From positions 1 to 32,397 of the forward strand of contig JAAYEH010000092.1 in NCBI GenBank assembly GCA_012728855.1: a DNA stretch of 32,397 bases. Reading direction: 5' to 3'. The translations under genes and the position numbers were made by a program. The notes beneath the pieces were generated by a model. It was given only the letters and a program-made list of their open reading frames with translations, made no database searches and was not told where the DNA came from. Each line of letters opens with the position of its first letter. Position 1 is the stretch's first letter. Below, piece by piece: positions 8,487 to 16,538 of this stretch. This stretch comes from Rhodopirellula sp. GTDB lineage: Bacteria > Planctomycetota > Planctomycetia > Pirellulales > Thermoguttaceae.

Positions 8487-9455
8487 ATGACGCACCGCTT
8501 GATTGTCCCAATGCTGCTAGGCTGCCTCTTCTCGGCCGCTCTTTCTTCCTCGCACGCCGCGGAGATTACCGCCGAAAAGACCGACCAGGGCGTGGCCGTG
8601 AAAATCGATGGTGAGTTGTTTACGTATTACCTCACCTGTTCGGGAAGCAAGCCGATCCTTTGGCCGGTGATCGGCCCGACCGGAAAACCCCTCACCCGCG
8701 CCTACCCGATGCATAGTGACAATGCCGACGAGCGCCAGGACCACCCCCACCAGCGGTCGGTCTGGTTTACGCACGGCGATGTCAACGGCATCGATTTCTG
8801 GGGCGCGGATCCCAACAACCCCAAGATCGCAAAGCCCGGCACCACGAAGCATCGCAAGTTCGTCGCCGTTGAAAGCGGTCCGCAGGCAAAGGTCGTTGCG
8901 CAGAACGACTGGCTGGGCCCGGACGGCAAGAAAGTGCTTGAAGACGAGCGGCGTCTGACCTTCGGCGTCGATGGCGACAGTCGCTGGATCGACTACGATA
9001 TCGTTCTGAAGGCGACCGAAGGCCCCGTCACGTTTGGCGACACCAAGGAAGGAGCCATGGGGGTTCGGACCGCCGCATCGATGAAGGTCGACGCAAAAAA
9101 AGGCGGTCACATCGTCAATGCCGAGGGTTTGACCGACAAGGAGGCTTGGGGCAAGCGATCGGCGTGGGTCGATTACGTCGGTCCGGTGGATGGCCAGACC
9201 GTCGGCATCGCCTTCATGAACCATCCGTCCAGCACCCGTTTCCCCACTTATTGGCACGTGCGGACCTACGGGCTATTCGCCGCGAATCCGTTCGGTGTGA
9301 GCGACTTCACGCAGTCGAAGGCCGAAAACGGCGCTTTGACGATCCCGGCGGGCGAGTCGGTCACGTTGCGCTACCGCATCCTGCTCCACAAGGGCGATAC
9401 GAAACAAGCCAAGGTCGCCGAGGCGTTTGAAAGCTACGCCAAGCAAACGGACTAA
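8487..9455 (+). CDS. Exported DUF6807 ('PmoA-like') family protein
   Basis: This 322-residue protein has a signal peptide (residues 1-23, ending SSSHAAE). The mature part carries the DUF6807 signature: YPMHSDNADERQDHPHQRSV with its His-rich HPHQRS, then FTHGDVNGIDFWG, a central GPVTFGDTKEGAMGVR, and a C-terminal FMNHPSSTRFPTYWHVR. The family was mislabelled 'methane oxygenase PmoA'; it is unrelated to particulate methane monooxygenase. It has a galactose-mutarotase-like beta-sandwich look and is common in planctomycetes near carbohydrate genes. The start is fixed by gggag at 8476-8480. The 241 bases before it hold no gene. Confidence 0.85.
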   Translation: MTHRLIVPMLLGCLFSAALSSSHAAEITAEKTDQGVAVKIDGELFTYYLTCSGSKPILWPVIGPTGKPLTRAYPMHSDNADERQDHPHQRSVWFTHGDVNGIDFWGADPNNPKIAKPGTTKHRKFVAVESGPQAKVVAQNDWLGPDGKKVLEDERRLTFGVDGDSRWIDYDIVLKATEGPVTFGDTKEGAMGVRTAASMKVDAKKGGHIVNAEGLTDKEAWGKRSAWVDYVGPVDGQTVGIAFMNHPSSTRFPTYWHVRTYGLFAANPFGVSDFTQSKAENGALTIPAGESVTLRYRILLHKGDTKQAKVAEAFESYAKQTD

Positions 9456-9664
9456 CCGGCCTTCTACTCGGATCCCCGACAATCGTTAAGAGCGTTACGC
9501 GGCGGGTTGCGAGTCTGGCGCTGTACCGCCACGCTGTCCTCCTCTCAGATAACCTATTCTTGACTAAATCGCGCGATTGTGTGGGCGGCGATGCCCCCCC
9601 ATGGCGCACTCGCGTCTCGAATCAGGCCATCGATCGCCGACGGTCTGTTTGATTGAGTCAACAC

Positions 9665-9669
9665 AAGGA
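9665..9669 (+). promoter_or_regulatory. Shine-Dalgarno sequence aagga
   Basis: This site is seven bases before the ATG at 9677 and favours that start over an in-frame TTG at 9653. Confidence 0.6.
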
Positions 9670-9676
9670 CTATGGG

Positions 9677-12436
9677 ATGGAGCGGTTGAGCAAGACGGGG
9701 CTGGTTATTCCCGATCGTGTTCCCTGGGGCACGCATCTTTGTCAGTTCTACGAGACGAAGGACGACCTGCTGGAAATCCTGGTTCCCTATTTCCGGGAAG
9801 GAATCGCTGCCGGCGAATCCTGTCTCTGGATTACTTCGAACCCGATTTCCGTCGAGGAGGCGAGCAATGCGTTGCGTGCCGCCGTTGCCGACCTCAACCA
9901 GTACCTGGCAAAAGGTCTGACGGCCTACCTGGAACAGGTGCGAGACAACGGCAGCTTCGTCGGCGAACTGATGGCCAGGCGTAAGGATGGCTCCATGTTT
10001 CAGGTCGAAGTCCTGGGGCGCATGACCTTCGATGATCGTGGACGGCCCATCGGGACGGTTGCCTCATGCTTCGATCTTACCGCTCGCCGGGAGGCCGAAG
10101 CCCGGCGGCAAGAGAGTGAGACTCGCTATCAAACGTTGGTTGAAAACGTCGCCTTGGGCATCACGCTCATGGACCGCAACCATAAGATTCTCGCCGTCAA
10201 CGGCGCCCACGCGAGAAGGATGGGCAGGCCGTTGGAGAAATGCATCGGCCACGAATGCTATCGAGTGTTTGAGAAAGGCGAAGCGGTATGTCCCCATTGC
10301 CCCGGAACTCGGGCAATGGAAACGAGAAAGCCGGAGGAGGTCGAGATCGTAGGGGTACGAGACGATGGGACGACCTACGCCGCCAGAGTGCAGGCGTTTC
10401 CCGTCTACTCCGGGCAGGGCGGGGTGGACGGATTCATTGAGGTCGTCGAGGATATCACCGACCGCAAGATGGAACAGGACGCTCTGCGGCGAGCCAACTT
10501 CTGCGTTGAGCAGGCGAGCGAATGCATCTTCTGGATCGATCCCGGGGGGCAGATCGTCTTCGCCAACCAGAAGGCGTGCGAAGTGCTCGAGTATTCCCGC
10601 GAGGAACTCATGGCCGGTACGGTATTCGATATCGATCCCTCGATGACCCGAGAGCAGTGGGCGCCCCACTGGGAAGAGATCCGCGAAAAGAAGTCGTTTG
10701 TTATCGAAAGCCGTCACCGCACGAAGAGCGGCAACGTTTTCCCTGTGGAAGTCAGCGTCAACGCCATGACGTTTGACGGAAGAGAGTACAACTGCGCATT
10801 CGTCCGTGATATCAGTGAACGGAAAGAGACGGAAAAGCAATTGGCTCATTTCTCGGCGATCGTCAGTTCCTCCCAAGACGGGATCATCGGAGTGAGTCTC
10901 GACGGCTTCATTACTTCCTGGAATCACGGTGCGGAACAGCTTTACGGATACACGGCAGCCGAAACGATCGGAGAACCGGTCTCGATGCTCCTTCCTCTCG
11001 AGCGATTCGATGAGACGTCAAGACTCCTGGAAAGAGTGAAGCGAGGTGGGCGCATCGAGCATTTCGATACGGTCCGCCGCCGGAAAGATGGAACTCCTTT
11101 TGACGTGTCCGTGACGTATTCTCCGATCAAAGACAACAACGGACACATCATCGGCGCATCGGCAATTGCCCGAGACATTACCGACCGCAAACGAACGGAG
11201 CGCGAGCTGCTCCATGCCAAAACGGCCGCCGAGGCCGCCAGCCGTGCGAAGAGCGAGTTCCTCGCCAACATGAGCCACGAGATTCGCACGCCGATGACGG
11301 CGATTCTCGGATTCAGCGATCTCCTGCTGGCAGCGGCGGCTGACGAAGAGACAAGCGAAGCCTGCCAAATCATCAAACGCAACGGTGAACACCTCCTTCA
11401 TGTCATCAACGATATCCTCGATCTCTCGAAGATCGAGGCCGGCAAGCACGACATGGAGTTCCAATCGTGCTCGCTCCAACAACTCGTGTCGGATGTCCTG
11501 TCGACGATGCAGGTGAGAGCCGACGCCAAGGGGCTGCCGCTGTCGGTCGAGTTTCGAGGCATTTTCCCGGACCGAATCCAGACAGCGCCCATTCGATTGC
11601 GGCAGATCTTGATCAACCTGATCGGCAATGCCGTCAAGTTCACCGAGACGGGAAGCGTTCGGGTCGTGGTTCAGAACGACGCCACGCCGAGCGAGTCGCG
11701 AAGAATCCGATTCGACATCGTTGATACCGGCATCGGCATCGCCGAAGACCACGTCGCCATGCTGTTTCAGCCGTTCTCTCAAATCGACGGCTCTGCGGGC
11801 CGCCGATTTGGCGGGACCGGGCTGGGATTGGCGATCAGCAAGCGGCTGGCCCAGATGCTCGGCGGCGACATCAGAGTCTCCAGCGTTCTTGGGGAAGGGA
11901 CGACGTTCACCGTAACCATTGAAGCGGGGACTCTGAGTGACGCCGACAGCCCGCGGCCCCGCGCCGTGACAGCCGAACGAAACGGATCGCCGGCGGCCGG
12001 TCCAACGGCGCTGAACTGCCGCATTCTTCTGGTGGAGGACGGTCCGGACAACCAGCGGTTGATCGGGTTCCTACTCCGCAAAGCGGGCGCAGAAGTGACT
12101 GTGGTTGAAGATGGAAAACAGGCTATCGAGCATATCTTTCGCGAAGAGGAAGCCGGCCGATCGTTCGATGTGATCTTGATGGATATGCAGATGCCGGTGC
12201 TGGACGGCTACGGAGCGACCCGCAAGTTGCGCGGGATGGGTTACCAGGGACCGATCATCGCCTTGACCGCTCACGCCATGAGGGAAGATCGGCAGAAGTG
12301 CCTGGACGCCGGATGCGACGATTACCTGACAAAGCCGGTAAACCGAGAGGAAATGCTGCAGCTCGTGGCAAAAGTCACCGCGGAGGGGAGTCGATCCGAA
12401 GCACCGGGTTGTCCAATTCCAGAACCCTCGACCTGA
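9677..12436 (+). CDS. Soluble hybrid histidine kinase with MEDS-like start, several PAS domains and a receiver
   Basis: This 919-residue multi-sensor kinase has no membrane segment. Residues about 10-65 look like the first third of a MEDS (DcmR-type) sensory domain (WGTHLCQFYETKDDLLEIL), running directly into the second half of a PAS domain (about 75-140). Three complete PAS domains follow (about 145-265, 271-387, 388-510); the first has four cysteines (C189, C194, C205, C208). HisKA has H534 in NMSHEIRTPM, the ATPase domain has DTGIGIA and GGTGLGLA, and the C-terminal receiver has phosphoacceptor D836 in ILMDMQMP. The architecture matches BarA-type intramolecular phosphorelay minus the Hpt domain, so an Hpt protein elsewhere is expected. 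It stands alone with no response regulator next to it. Confidence 0.92.
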   Translation: MERLSKTGLVIPDRVPWGTHLCQFYETKDDLLEILVPYFREGIAAGESCLWITSNPISVEEASNALRAAVADLNQYLAKGLTAYLEQVRDNGSFVGELMARRKDGSMFQVEVLGRMTFDDRGRPIGTVASCFDLTARREAEARRQESETRYQTLVENVALGITLMDRNHKILAVNGAHARRMGRPLEKCIGHECYRVFEKGEAVCPHCPGTRAMETRKPEEVEIVGVRDDGTTYAARVQAFPVYSGQGGVDGFIEVVEDITDRKMEQDALRRANFCVEQASECIFWIDPGGQIVFANQKACEVLEYSREELMAGTVFDIDPSMTREQWAPHWEEIREKKSFVIESRHRTKSGNVFPVEVSVNAMTFDGREYNCAFVRDISERKETEKQLAHFSAIVSSSQDGIIGVSLDGFITSWNHGAEQLYGYTAAETIGEPVSMLLPLERFDETSRLLERVKRGGRIEHFDTVRRRKDGTPFDVSVTYSPIKDNNGHIIGASAIARDITDRKRTERELLHAKTAAEAASRAKSEFLANMSHEIRTPMTAILGFSDLLLAAAADEETSEACQIIKRNGEHLLHVINDILDLSKIEAGKHDMEFQSCSLQQLVSDVLSTMQVRADAKGLPLSVEFRGIFPDRIQTAPIRLRQILINLIGNAVKFTETGSVRVVVQNDATPSESRRIRFDIVDTGIGIAEDHVAMLFQPFSQIDGSAGRRFGGTGLGLAISKRLAQMLGGDIRVSSVLGEGTTFTVTIEAGTLSDADSPRPRAVTAERNGSPAAGPTALNCRILLVEDGPDNQRLIGFLLRKAGAEVTVVEDGKQAIEHIFREEEAGRSFDVILMDMQMPVLDGYGATRKLRGMGYQGPIIALTAHAMREDRQKCLDAGCDDYLTKPVNREEMLQLVAKVTAEGSRSEAPGCPIPEPST

Positions 12437-12583
12437 CAACGGTTCGGCTTAGCGTTTGAGTCCGGCCTTGGAACTGCTCACTCCGGTCGCACTCTTCCCA
12501 TCCGCCCCTCCGTCAGCCAGTCGAAGCTCACGCGGATCACGAACGGCCAGCGCCCAGCCGGAGAGGATGATCGAGGCGACGTG

Positions 12584-14092
12584 TCAGGGCATGAACTGCA
12601 ATGAGTAGAGATCTGCATCTTTGAGCACCACCCGCAGCCGGATTGGCTTGCCGGCCAGCTTGCTCACGTCGGCTCCCCCCTTCCAACTCACTTGGCGGCT
12701 GATGCAATCGCCGAACAAGTCGGCGCTGTCGGCCAAGGCAAATCCGTCCATTGCATTGCCGGCGGCGTCTTGAATCTCGACGCGAACGCTGCCGGCCGCC
12801 GAAGTGGCGAAGTTGATCGTGAGCTGGCTGCCCGCGAACACCAGCGGCCGGCTCAGCAATTCGCCGCCCGACATCCCAGCCGCCACCGACGCGAACCCGT
12901 CGATCCGCAGGGCGTAGCGCCGCAGGATCACATGGTCGCGCCAATAACCGTCGTCGGAGCTGTACAACGAGAGTTCGTTGGACGCCCCGGGGATGTTCGA
13001 CGGGGTCTCGACGATACCACACGCCGTGTACTTGTTGCCGTAGGCCCAATTGGTTCCGGTCTCGGGGCCGGGGCGGATGAACGCCTCGCCCCAGACATGG
13101 AAACGCGTCGCGTCGCGGCTGGCGATGAAACCCGTGTCGGTGTAGTCGCTTCCGCAACGCTGGCAGGAGCGGGCGATCGTTTCATTCAGCAGGCTGAGAA
13201 GCCCACGGCCGGCGATGTAACGCGCGGGGAGCCCCAGGAAGAGATGCGGGGCGCGGTGGTAAGGGTTGATCTGATTCGTATACAGTTCCGTAAGCCGCGC
13301 GGGCGTGTACTCCAGGAAGACCGGCTTCGTCCACTGGACGAAGTCCGCCGACGTCGTGGTCATGATATCGCGCCCGTCGCGGAACGCCCGATGGTACTCG
13401 CGATATTCCTCGCGGATCGGATCCCAAAAGGCAAGGTTCTGTGAGTCGAAGGCCCCTTCGGTAATCACCGGTTTGTCATGCATCACCGACCAGTGGATGC
13501 CGTCGGCCGACTTGTAGACCATTAGTCCCCCGCCGCCTCCTCCGAGGGCCTTGTAACGCTCGTCGGGCTTGCACGCCGGGTTGGCATCCAGAAAGGGGGC
13601 GAAGTTATGCACCGCCGGACCGTTGCCGATAAGGATGTTGTTCTTCTTCGAGCCTTCAAACTCCACCAGCCCCAGGTCCGGCTTGGTCCAGTGAATGCCA
13701 TCCTTGCTCTCGGCGTAACAAACGACCTGGTGCGCAATGCGCAGGGTGTTCTCACCGAGGATCAGGTGGGAGCCGCGGTAATACATGCGATAGAGATCGC
13801 CGTCGCGGAAGACCGTATGGTAGCACGAGGCGTTGCCTTCCCATGGCTGATCGTGCGTCAGCGACACTTCTCGCGCGACGGGGTGGTGCAGCTTCAGTGC
13901 GGCGCCGCCTTTCAACTCGGCGATCAGGTGGTCGTCGACCATCAACTCCAGTCCCGAACCGATGTCGATCGGCTCGGACAGACTACGTTCCGATTGCTTG
14001 CTCGCGGGCTGTCCTGCGGCAAGAGAAGAACAGCTCACCACCACCAAAGCACAAACGCACCGGACACACCTCGATACCAGAAGTCTAGACAT
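12584..14092 (-). CDS. Exported five-bladed-propeller glycosidase-like protein (GH32/GH43-like)
   Basis: This 502-residue protein has a signal peptide (MSRLLVSRC then a hydrophobic run to LAAGQ). The mature part has the repeated short motifs of GH32/GH43/GH130-like five-bladed propellers: FRDGDLYRMYYRG, CYAESKDGIHWTKP, VYKSADGIHWS and MTTTSADFVQWTKP, each a blade in which a read-out residue pair is followed by 'D/S-x-W'. The C-terminal 130 residues (from about 370) look like a beta-sandwich. A CQRCG pair lies near residue 300. Which acidic residues are catalytic cannot be told, so the substrate is unknown. The start is fixed by the AAGGAG six bases upstream; a longer reading from 14233 lacks a signal peptide at its start. 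Confidence 0.78.
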   Translation of the reverse strand: MSRLLVSRCVRCVCALVVVSCSSLAAGQPASKQSERSLSEPIDIGSGLELMVDDHLIAELKGGAALKLHHPVAREVSLTHDQPWEGNASCYHTVFRDGDLYRMYYRGSHLILGENTLRIAHQVVCYAESKDGIHWTKPDLGLVEFEGSKKNNILIGNGPAVHNFAPFLDANPACKPDERYKALGGGGGGLMVYKSADGIHWSVMHDKPVITEGAFDSQNLAFWDPIREEYREYHRAFRDGRDIMTTTSADFVQWTKPVFLEYTPARLTELYTNQINPYHRAPHLFLGLPARYIAGRGLLSLLNETIARSCQRCGSDYTDTGFIASRDATRFHVWGEAFIRPGPETGTNWAYGNKYTACGIVETPSNIPGASNELSLYSSDDGYWRDHVILRRYALRIDGFASVAAGMSGGELLSRPLVFAGSQLTINFATSAAGSVRVEIQDAAGNAMDGFALADSADLFGDCISRQVSWKGGADVSKLAGKPIRLRVVLKDADLYSLQFMP

Positions 14093-14098
14093 GGGATT

Positions 14099-14104
14099 CT
14101 CCTT
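14099..14104 (-). promoter_or_regulatory. Shine-Dalgarno sequence AAGGAG
   Basis: This is a consensus site on the minus strand, six bases before the ATG at 14092, and it settles the start of the propeller glycosidase-like gene. Confidence 0.75.
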
Positions 14105-14248
14105 GCAATGGTGACGAAGTGAGTTCTGAGCCACGAACTGGTGGGAAATACGATTCCCGCCGGCGAGGCTGAGTTTACCAGGATGAGTTTGTGAATCAAG
14201 GGGGGCAGGAGTGGCTCGGCCATGATCACCCAATAGCCCCCAACCGAA

Positions 14249-14548
14249 TCAGCGGGGAGCCGCTTCTCGTCGTGAAAACGAATCCCGCCATCTGGGAAAA
14301 CTCTCCAGGTACGACCAGCGAAAGTCGGCTTGCCCGCGATAACGCAGATCCCAATAAGCGAGCTGCTCCTCGACAAAGGCGTCGACGTTCCTCGGATCGA
14401 GAATTGGATCGCGCGTCTGCCGCTGCCAATCTTCCAGAGCCGCGATCATCCGCGACAAGGTTCCGGCCCGTTGTCGTCGGAACATCGGCTTTGCTTGAGT
14501 GGTTTGTCTTGAACGGCGATACCACACGCATCGATGAGCGCTGACCAT
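14249..14548 (-). pseudogene. C-terminal fragment of a sulfatase
   Basis: The 99-codon reading contains MIAALEDWQRQTRDPILDP followed by AYWDLRYRG and FRWSYLESFPRWRDS. This resembles the tail that ends many planctomycete N-sulfoglucosamine-type sulfatases. No CxPSR-type active-site segment or other sulfatase body is present upstream, where the next gene ends only 25 bases away. It is therefore best read as the leftover 3' end of a deleted sulfatase. The first 30 codons look unrelated to sulfatases. A small intact gene is possible but less likely. Confidence 0.45.
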
Positions 14549-14572
14549 GCGTCGAGACCGCAGACGGAAACT

Positions 14573-15364
14573 CTACTCGACCTTGACTTCGGCGTCTTCG
14601 ACGATCACGTCGTACTTGTAGCCGAAGCCGAAATCGCGGTCCAAATGAAGTTCACCTTTCACCAGCACGGTATCGCCCGGCCGGGCGGTTGCGGCGGTGG
14701 TCACGGTCAGGTCGTTGTTCTTTTCGTCGGCGTCGCCGCTTCCATCGCGCACGTGCAGCCAGTTCTTGCCCATGATCTGAGCGTTGAACTTCACTACCTT
14801 GCCGCGCACCGTGATCTTCTTGCCGGCCAGTTGCGCCTTGTCCGCATAGATTTCAGCGATCGTCTTGCCGCCTTCGGGCCTCTCGATCCCGCCGAGGTCA
14901 ATCGTCTCGGGCGTCGCGGCGGCGCCAGCAGGCGGATGGGCGGAGTGCATCGCCGACCCGCCCGCAGCGGCGGCTTCCGGCGAACTGTGATTGCGAACCG
15001 TACTGACGAAGTAAACGACGTCGAAGTCTCGATCGAGCGTCTGGCTGTGATAGTCATGCATCGCCATCCCGGCGGGTACGGTAACCCGGTCACCGACGCT
15101 CACTTTGAACTGCGGCGCCGCCGCCCAGATCTTTTCCCCGTTCGTTTCGACCTGGACGTAGGTGTAGCCGGCCGTATCCATCGTCTCGGTCACCGTTCCT
15201 TCCGCAATCGGTTCGCCGTGGGCCGCCTGGACCGACGACTGCGATTCCGGGAGCACCTCGCTGTGACCGGGCGGCTCCGTGAACCGGGCGACGGGCTGAG
15301 CGCGGTCGCATCCGACCACAAGAATCGGTAAACACAGACTTACGATCAGCCTGACTATTCTCAT
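14573..15364 (-). CDS. Lipoprotein with two OB-fold-like parts (NrfJ-like)
   Basis: This 263-residue protein begins with a short signal and lipobox LVVGC (Cys19), so it should be a lipid-anchored envelope protein. Residues about 50-125 (GTVTETMDTAGYTYVQVE, IWAAAPQFKVSVGDRV, AMHDYHSQTLDRDFDVVYF) and about 165-262 (AEIYADKAQLAGKKITVRG, KFNAQIMGKNWLHVRDGSG) both look like OB-fold units of the type found in NrfJ-related proteins. The linker is Ala/Gly-rich. NrfJ is linked to cytochrome c nitrite reductase systems in some bacteria, but no nrf or cytochrome gene is in this window, so the role is open. The start is the ATG at 15364. Confidence 0.75.
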   Translation of the reverse strand: MRIVRLIVSLCLPILVVGCDRAQPVARFTEPPGHSEVLPESQSSVQAAHGEPIAEGTVTETMDTAGYTYVQVETNGEKIWAAAPQFKVSVGDRVTVPAGMAMHDYHSQTLDRDFDVVYFVSTVRNHSSPEAAAAGGSAMHSAHPPAGAAATPETIDLGGIERPEGGKTIAEIYADKAQLAGKKITVRGKVVKFNAQIMGKNWLHVRDGSGDADEKNNDLTVTTAATARPGDTVLVKGELHLDRDFGFGYKYDVIVEDAEVKVE

Positions 15365-15399
15365 AGCAAATAGGCCCCTCGATATTCCAGCACGGGTTC

Positions 15400-15439
15400 A
15401 AAAAAAGCGGTGACTTGGCGGTACCCACCTCGTCACCCC
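15400..15439 (-). terminator. Intrinsic terminator after the nitrilase-family gene
   Basis: On the minus strand an imperfect stem (GGGGTGAC at 15439-15432 with GTCACCGC at 15414-15407, extended inward by GGTGG/CCGCC) is followed at once by seven T (15406-15400). It lies about 57 bases after the stop of the exported amidohydrolase gene and before the start of the lipoprotein gene, so the two are probably separate transcripts. Confidence 0.6.
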
Positions 15440-15496
15440 TTCTAATGGTACGTATGGACGCCCTGAAATGCAATCGGCACGGCAACACGCAGCCCG

Positions 15497-16513
15497 CTAT
15501 TCCTCTTTCGGCAGATGTTGCGTGCGGACGGCGCGAGACCGATCGAGATAGGGATCGAGAATCTCGATCTCAAACTCCTCGATCATCTCGTCGATGGATT
15601 GGTCGGGATGGAGCGAGGAGAGAAAGTAGACGGCTTCCGGACTGGCCGCCTCGATGAGCACCAGGGGCCCGTACTTCTGTTTCAACCGGGCGACGCGCTC
15701 GGCGTTGAAGTCGATATGGACGATTTGGCTGTCGAGGTTGATCCGCGCGAAAATGATCCGGCCGTACTGGCTCGATTCGGCCAGAGTCCGGCCCAGGGGA
15801 TCGACGATCACGCCGTTTTCATTGGGCACGGACGATGCGATGAAGCACTGGTTTCCAAATGCGGCGGAGGGCACCCGGAATCCGCCTCGGAAATTCGAGA
15901 GAAAACAGAGCAATTCAACCCCTTGCTTCTTGTACTCGGCGAGCAGTTCCTCGAAATTCAGATCGAAGCAGATCAGCGCACCAATGCGGCCGAAGTCGGT
16001 ATCGAACACCACCGCGCCGCGGCCGGGCAGCACGCCGCTCTCCATCTCCCCGATCGTGGGAAACATTTTGTCGTAGTAGCCGACGAGCTTGCCTTCGCGG
16101 TCGAGCAGGACGGCACTGTTGTACCGGCCCCGGCCTTGGTCGTCTTTCCGCCAGTAACTGCCGATGATGTAGGCATGGTGTTCTTTCGCCTTGCGAGCCA
16201 GGAAGGTCGTGATCGGACCGTAGGCGGGCAGAGGCTCCGAACGTGCGTCTTTCTCCTCGCGCGGGGCGGAAACTCCCGAGTTGTGCATGCAGCCCTCGGT
16301 CAACAGGATGATATCGGGTTTGTCGAGAGCGGCCATGTCGATCCGTTTCTCCATCTCCTCCATGTTTGCCCTTGGCGCAAGGCAAATACATGAGACGCCC
16401 ACAAAGCGGCCTCCCGGCTTTGCGCAGTTCTTCTCCTCGGCGCGCGCCGACTCGGCGCCGGCGCTGAGAACCATAGCGGCAAGCAACACGAACAACGCAC
16501 CTCTTGTCGACAT
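15497..16513 (-). CDS. Exported nitrilase-superfamily carbon-nitrogen hydrolase
   Basis: This 338-residue enzyme has a signal peptide (residues 1-25, ending ESARAEE), which is unusual for a family that is mostly cytoplasmic. The nitrilase triad is visible: E73 in LLTEGC, K149 in YYDKMFPT and C182 in GALICFDLNF. It should hydrolyse a C-N bond in an amide, nitrile or carbamoyl compound outside the cytoplasm; the substrate cannot be read from the sequence. The start codon is ATG at 16513. It lies 25 bases after the stop of the long PQQ-propeller gene on the same strand, so the two may share a transcript that ends at the terminator at 15400-15439. Confidence 0.88.
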   Translation of the reverse strand: MSTRGALFVLLAAMVLSAGAESARAEEKNCAKPGGRFVGVSCICLAPRANMEEMEKRIDMAALDKPDIILLTEGCMHNSGVSAPREEKDARSEPLPAYGPITTFLARKAKEHHAYIIGSYWRKDDQGRGRYNSAVLLDREGKLVGYYDKMFPTIGEMESGVLPGRGAVVFDTDFGRIGALICFDLNFEELLAEYKKQGVELLCFLSNFRGGFRVPSAAFGNQCFIASSVPNENGVIVDPLGRTLAESSQYGRIIFARINLDSQIVHIDFNAERVARLKQKYGPLVLIEAASPEAVYFLSSLHPDQSIDEMIEEFEIEILDPYLDRSRAVRTQHLPKEE

Positions 16514-16538
16514 GCCATTCCTCTCGTTGGTGAAGGTC

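Noticed and set aside
8453..9455. Particulate methane monooxygenase subunit
   Set aside because: The 'PmoA' label of this family is historical; the sequence is a soluble exported DUF6807 protein without the membrane helices of true PmoA.
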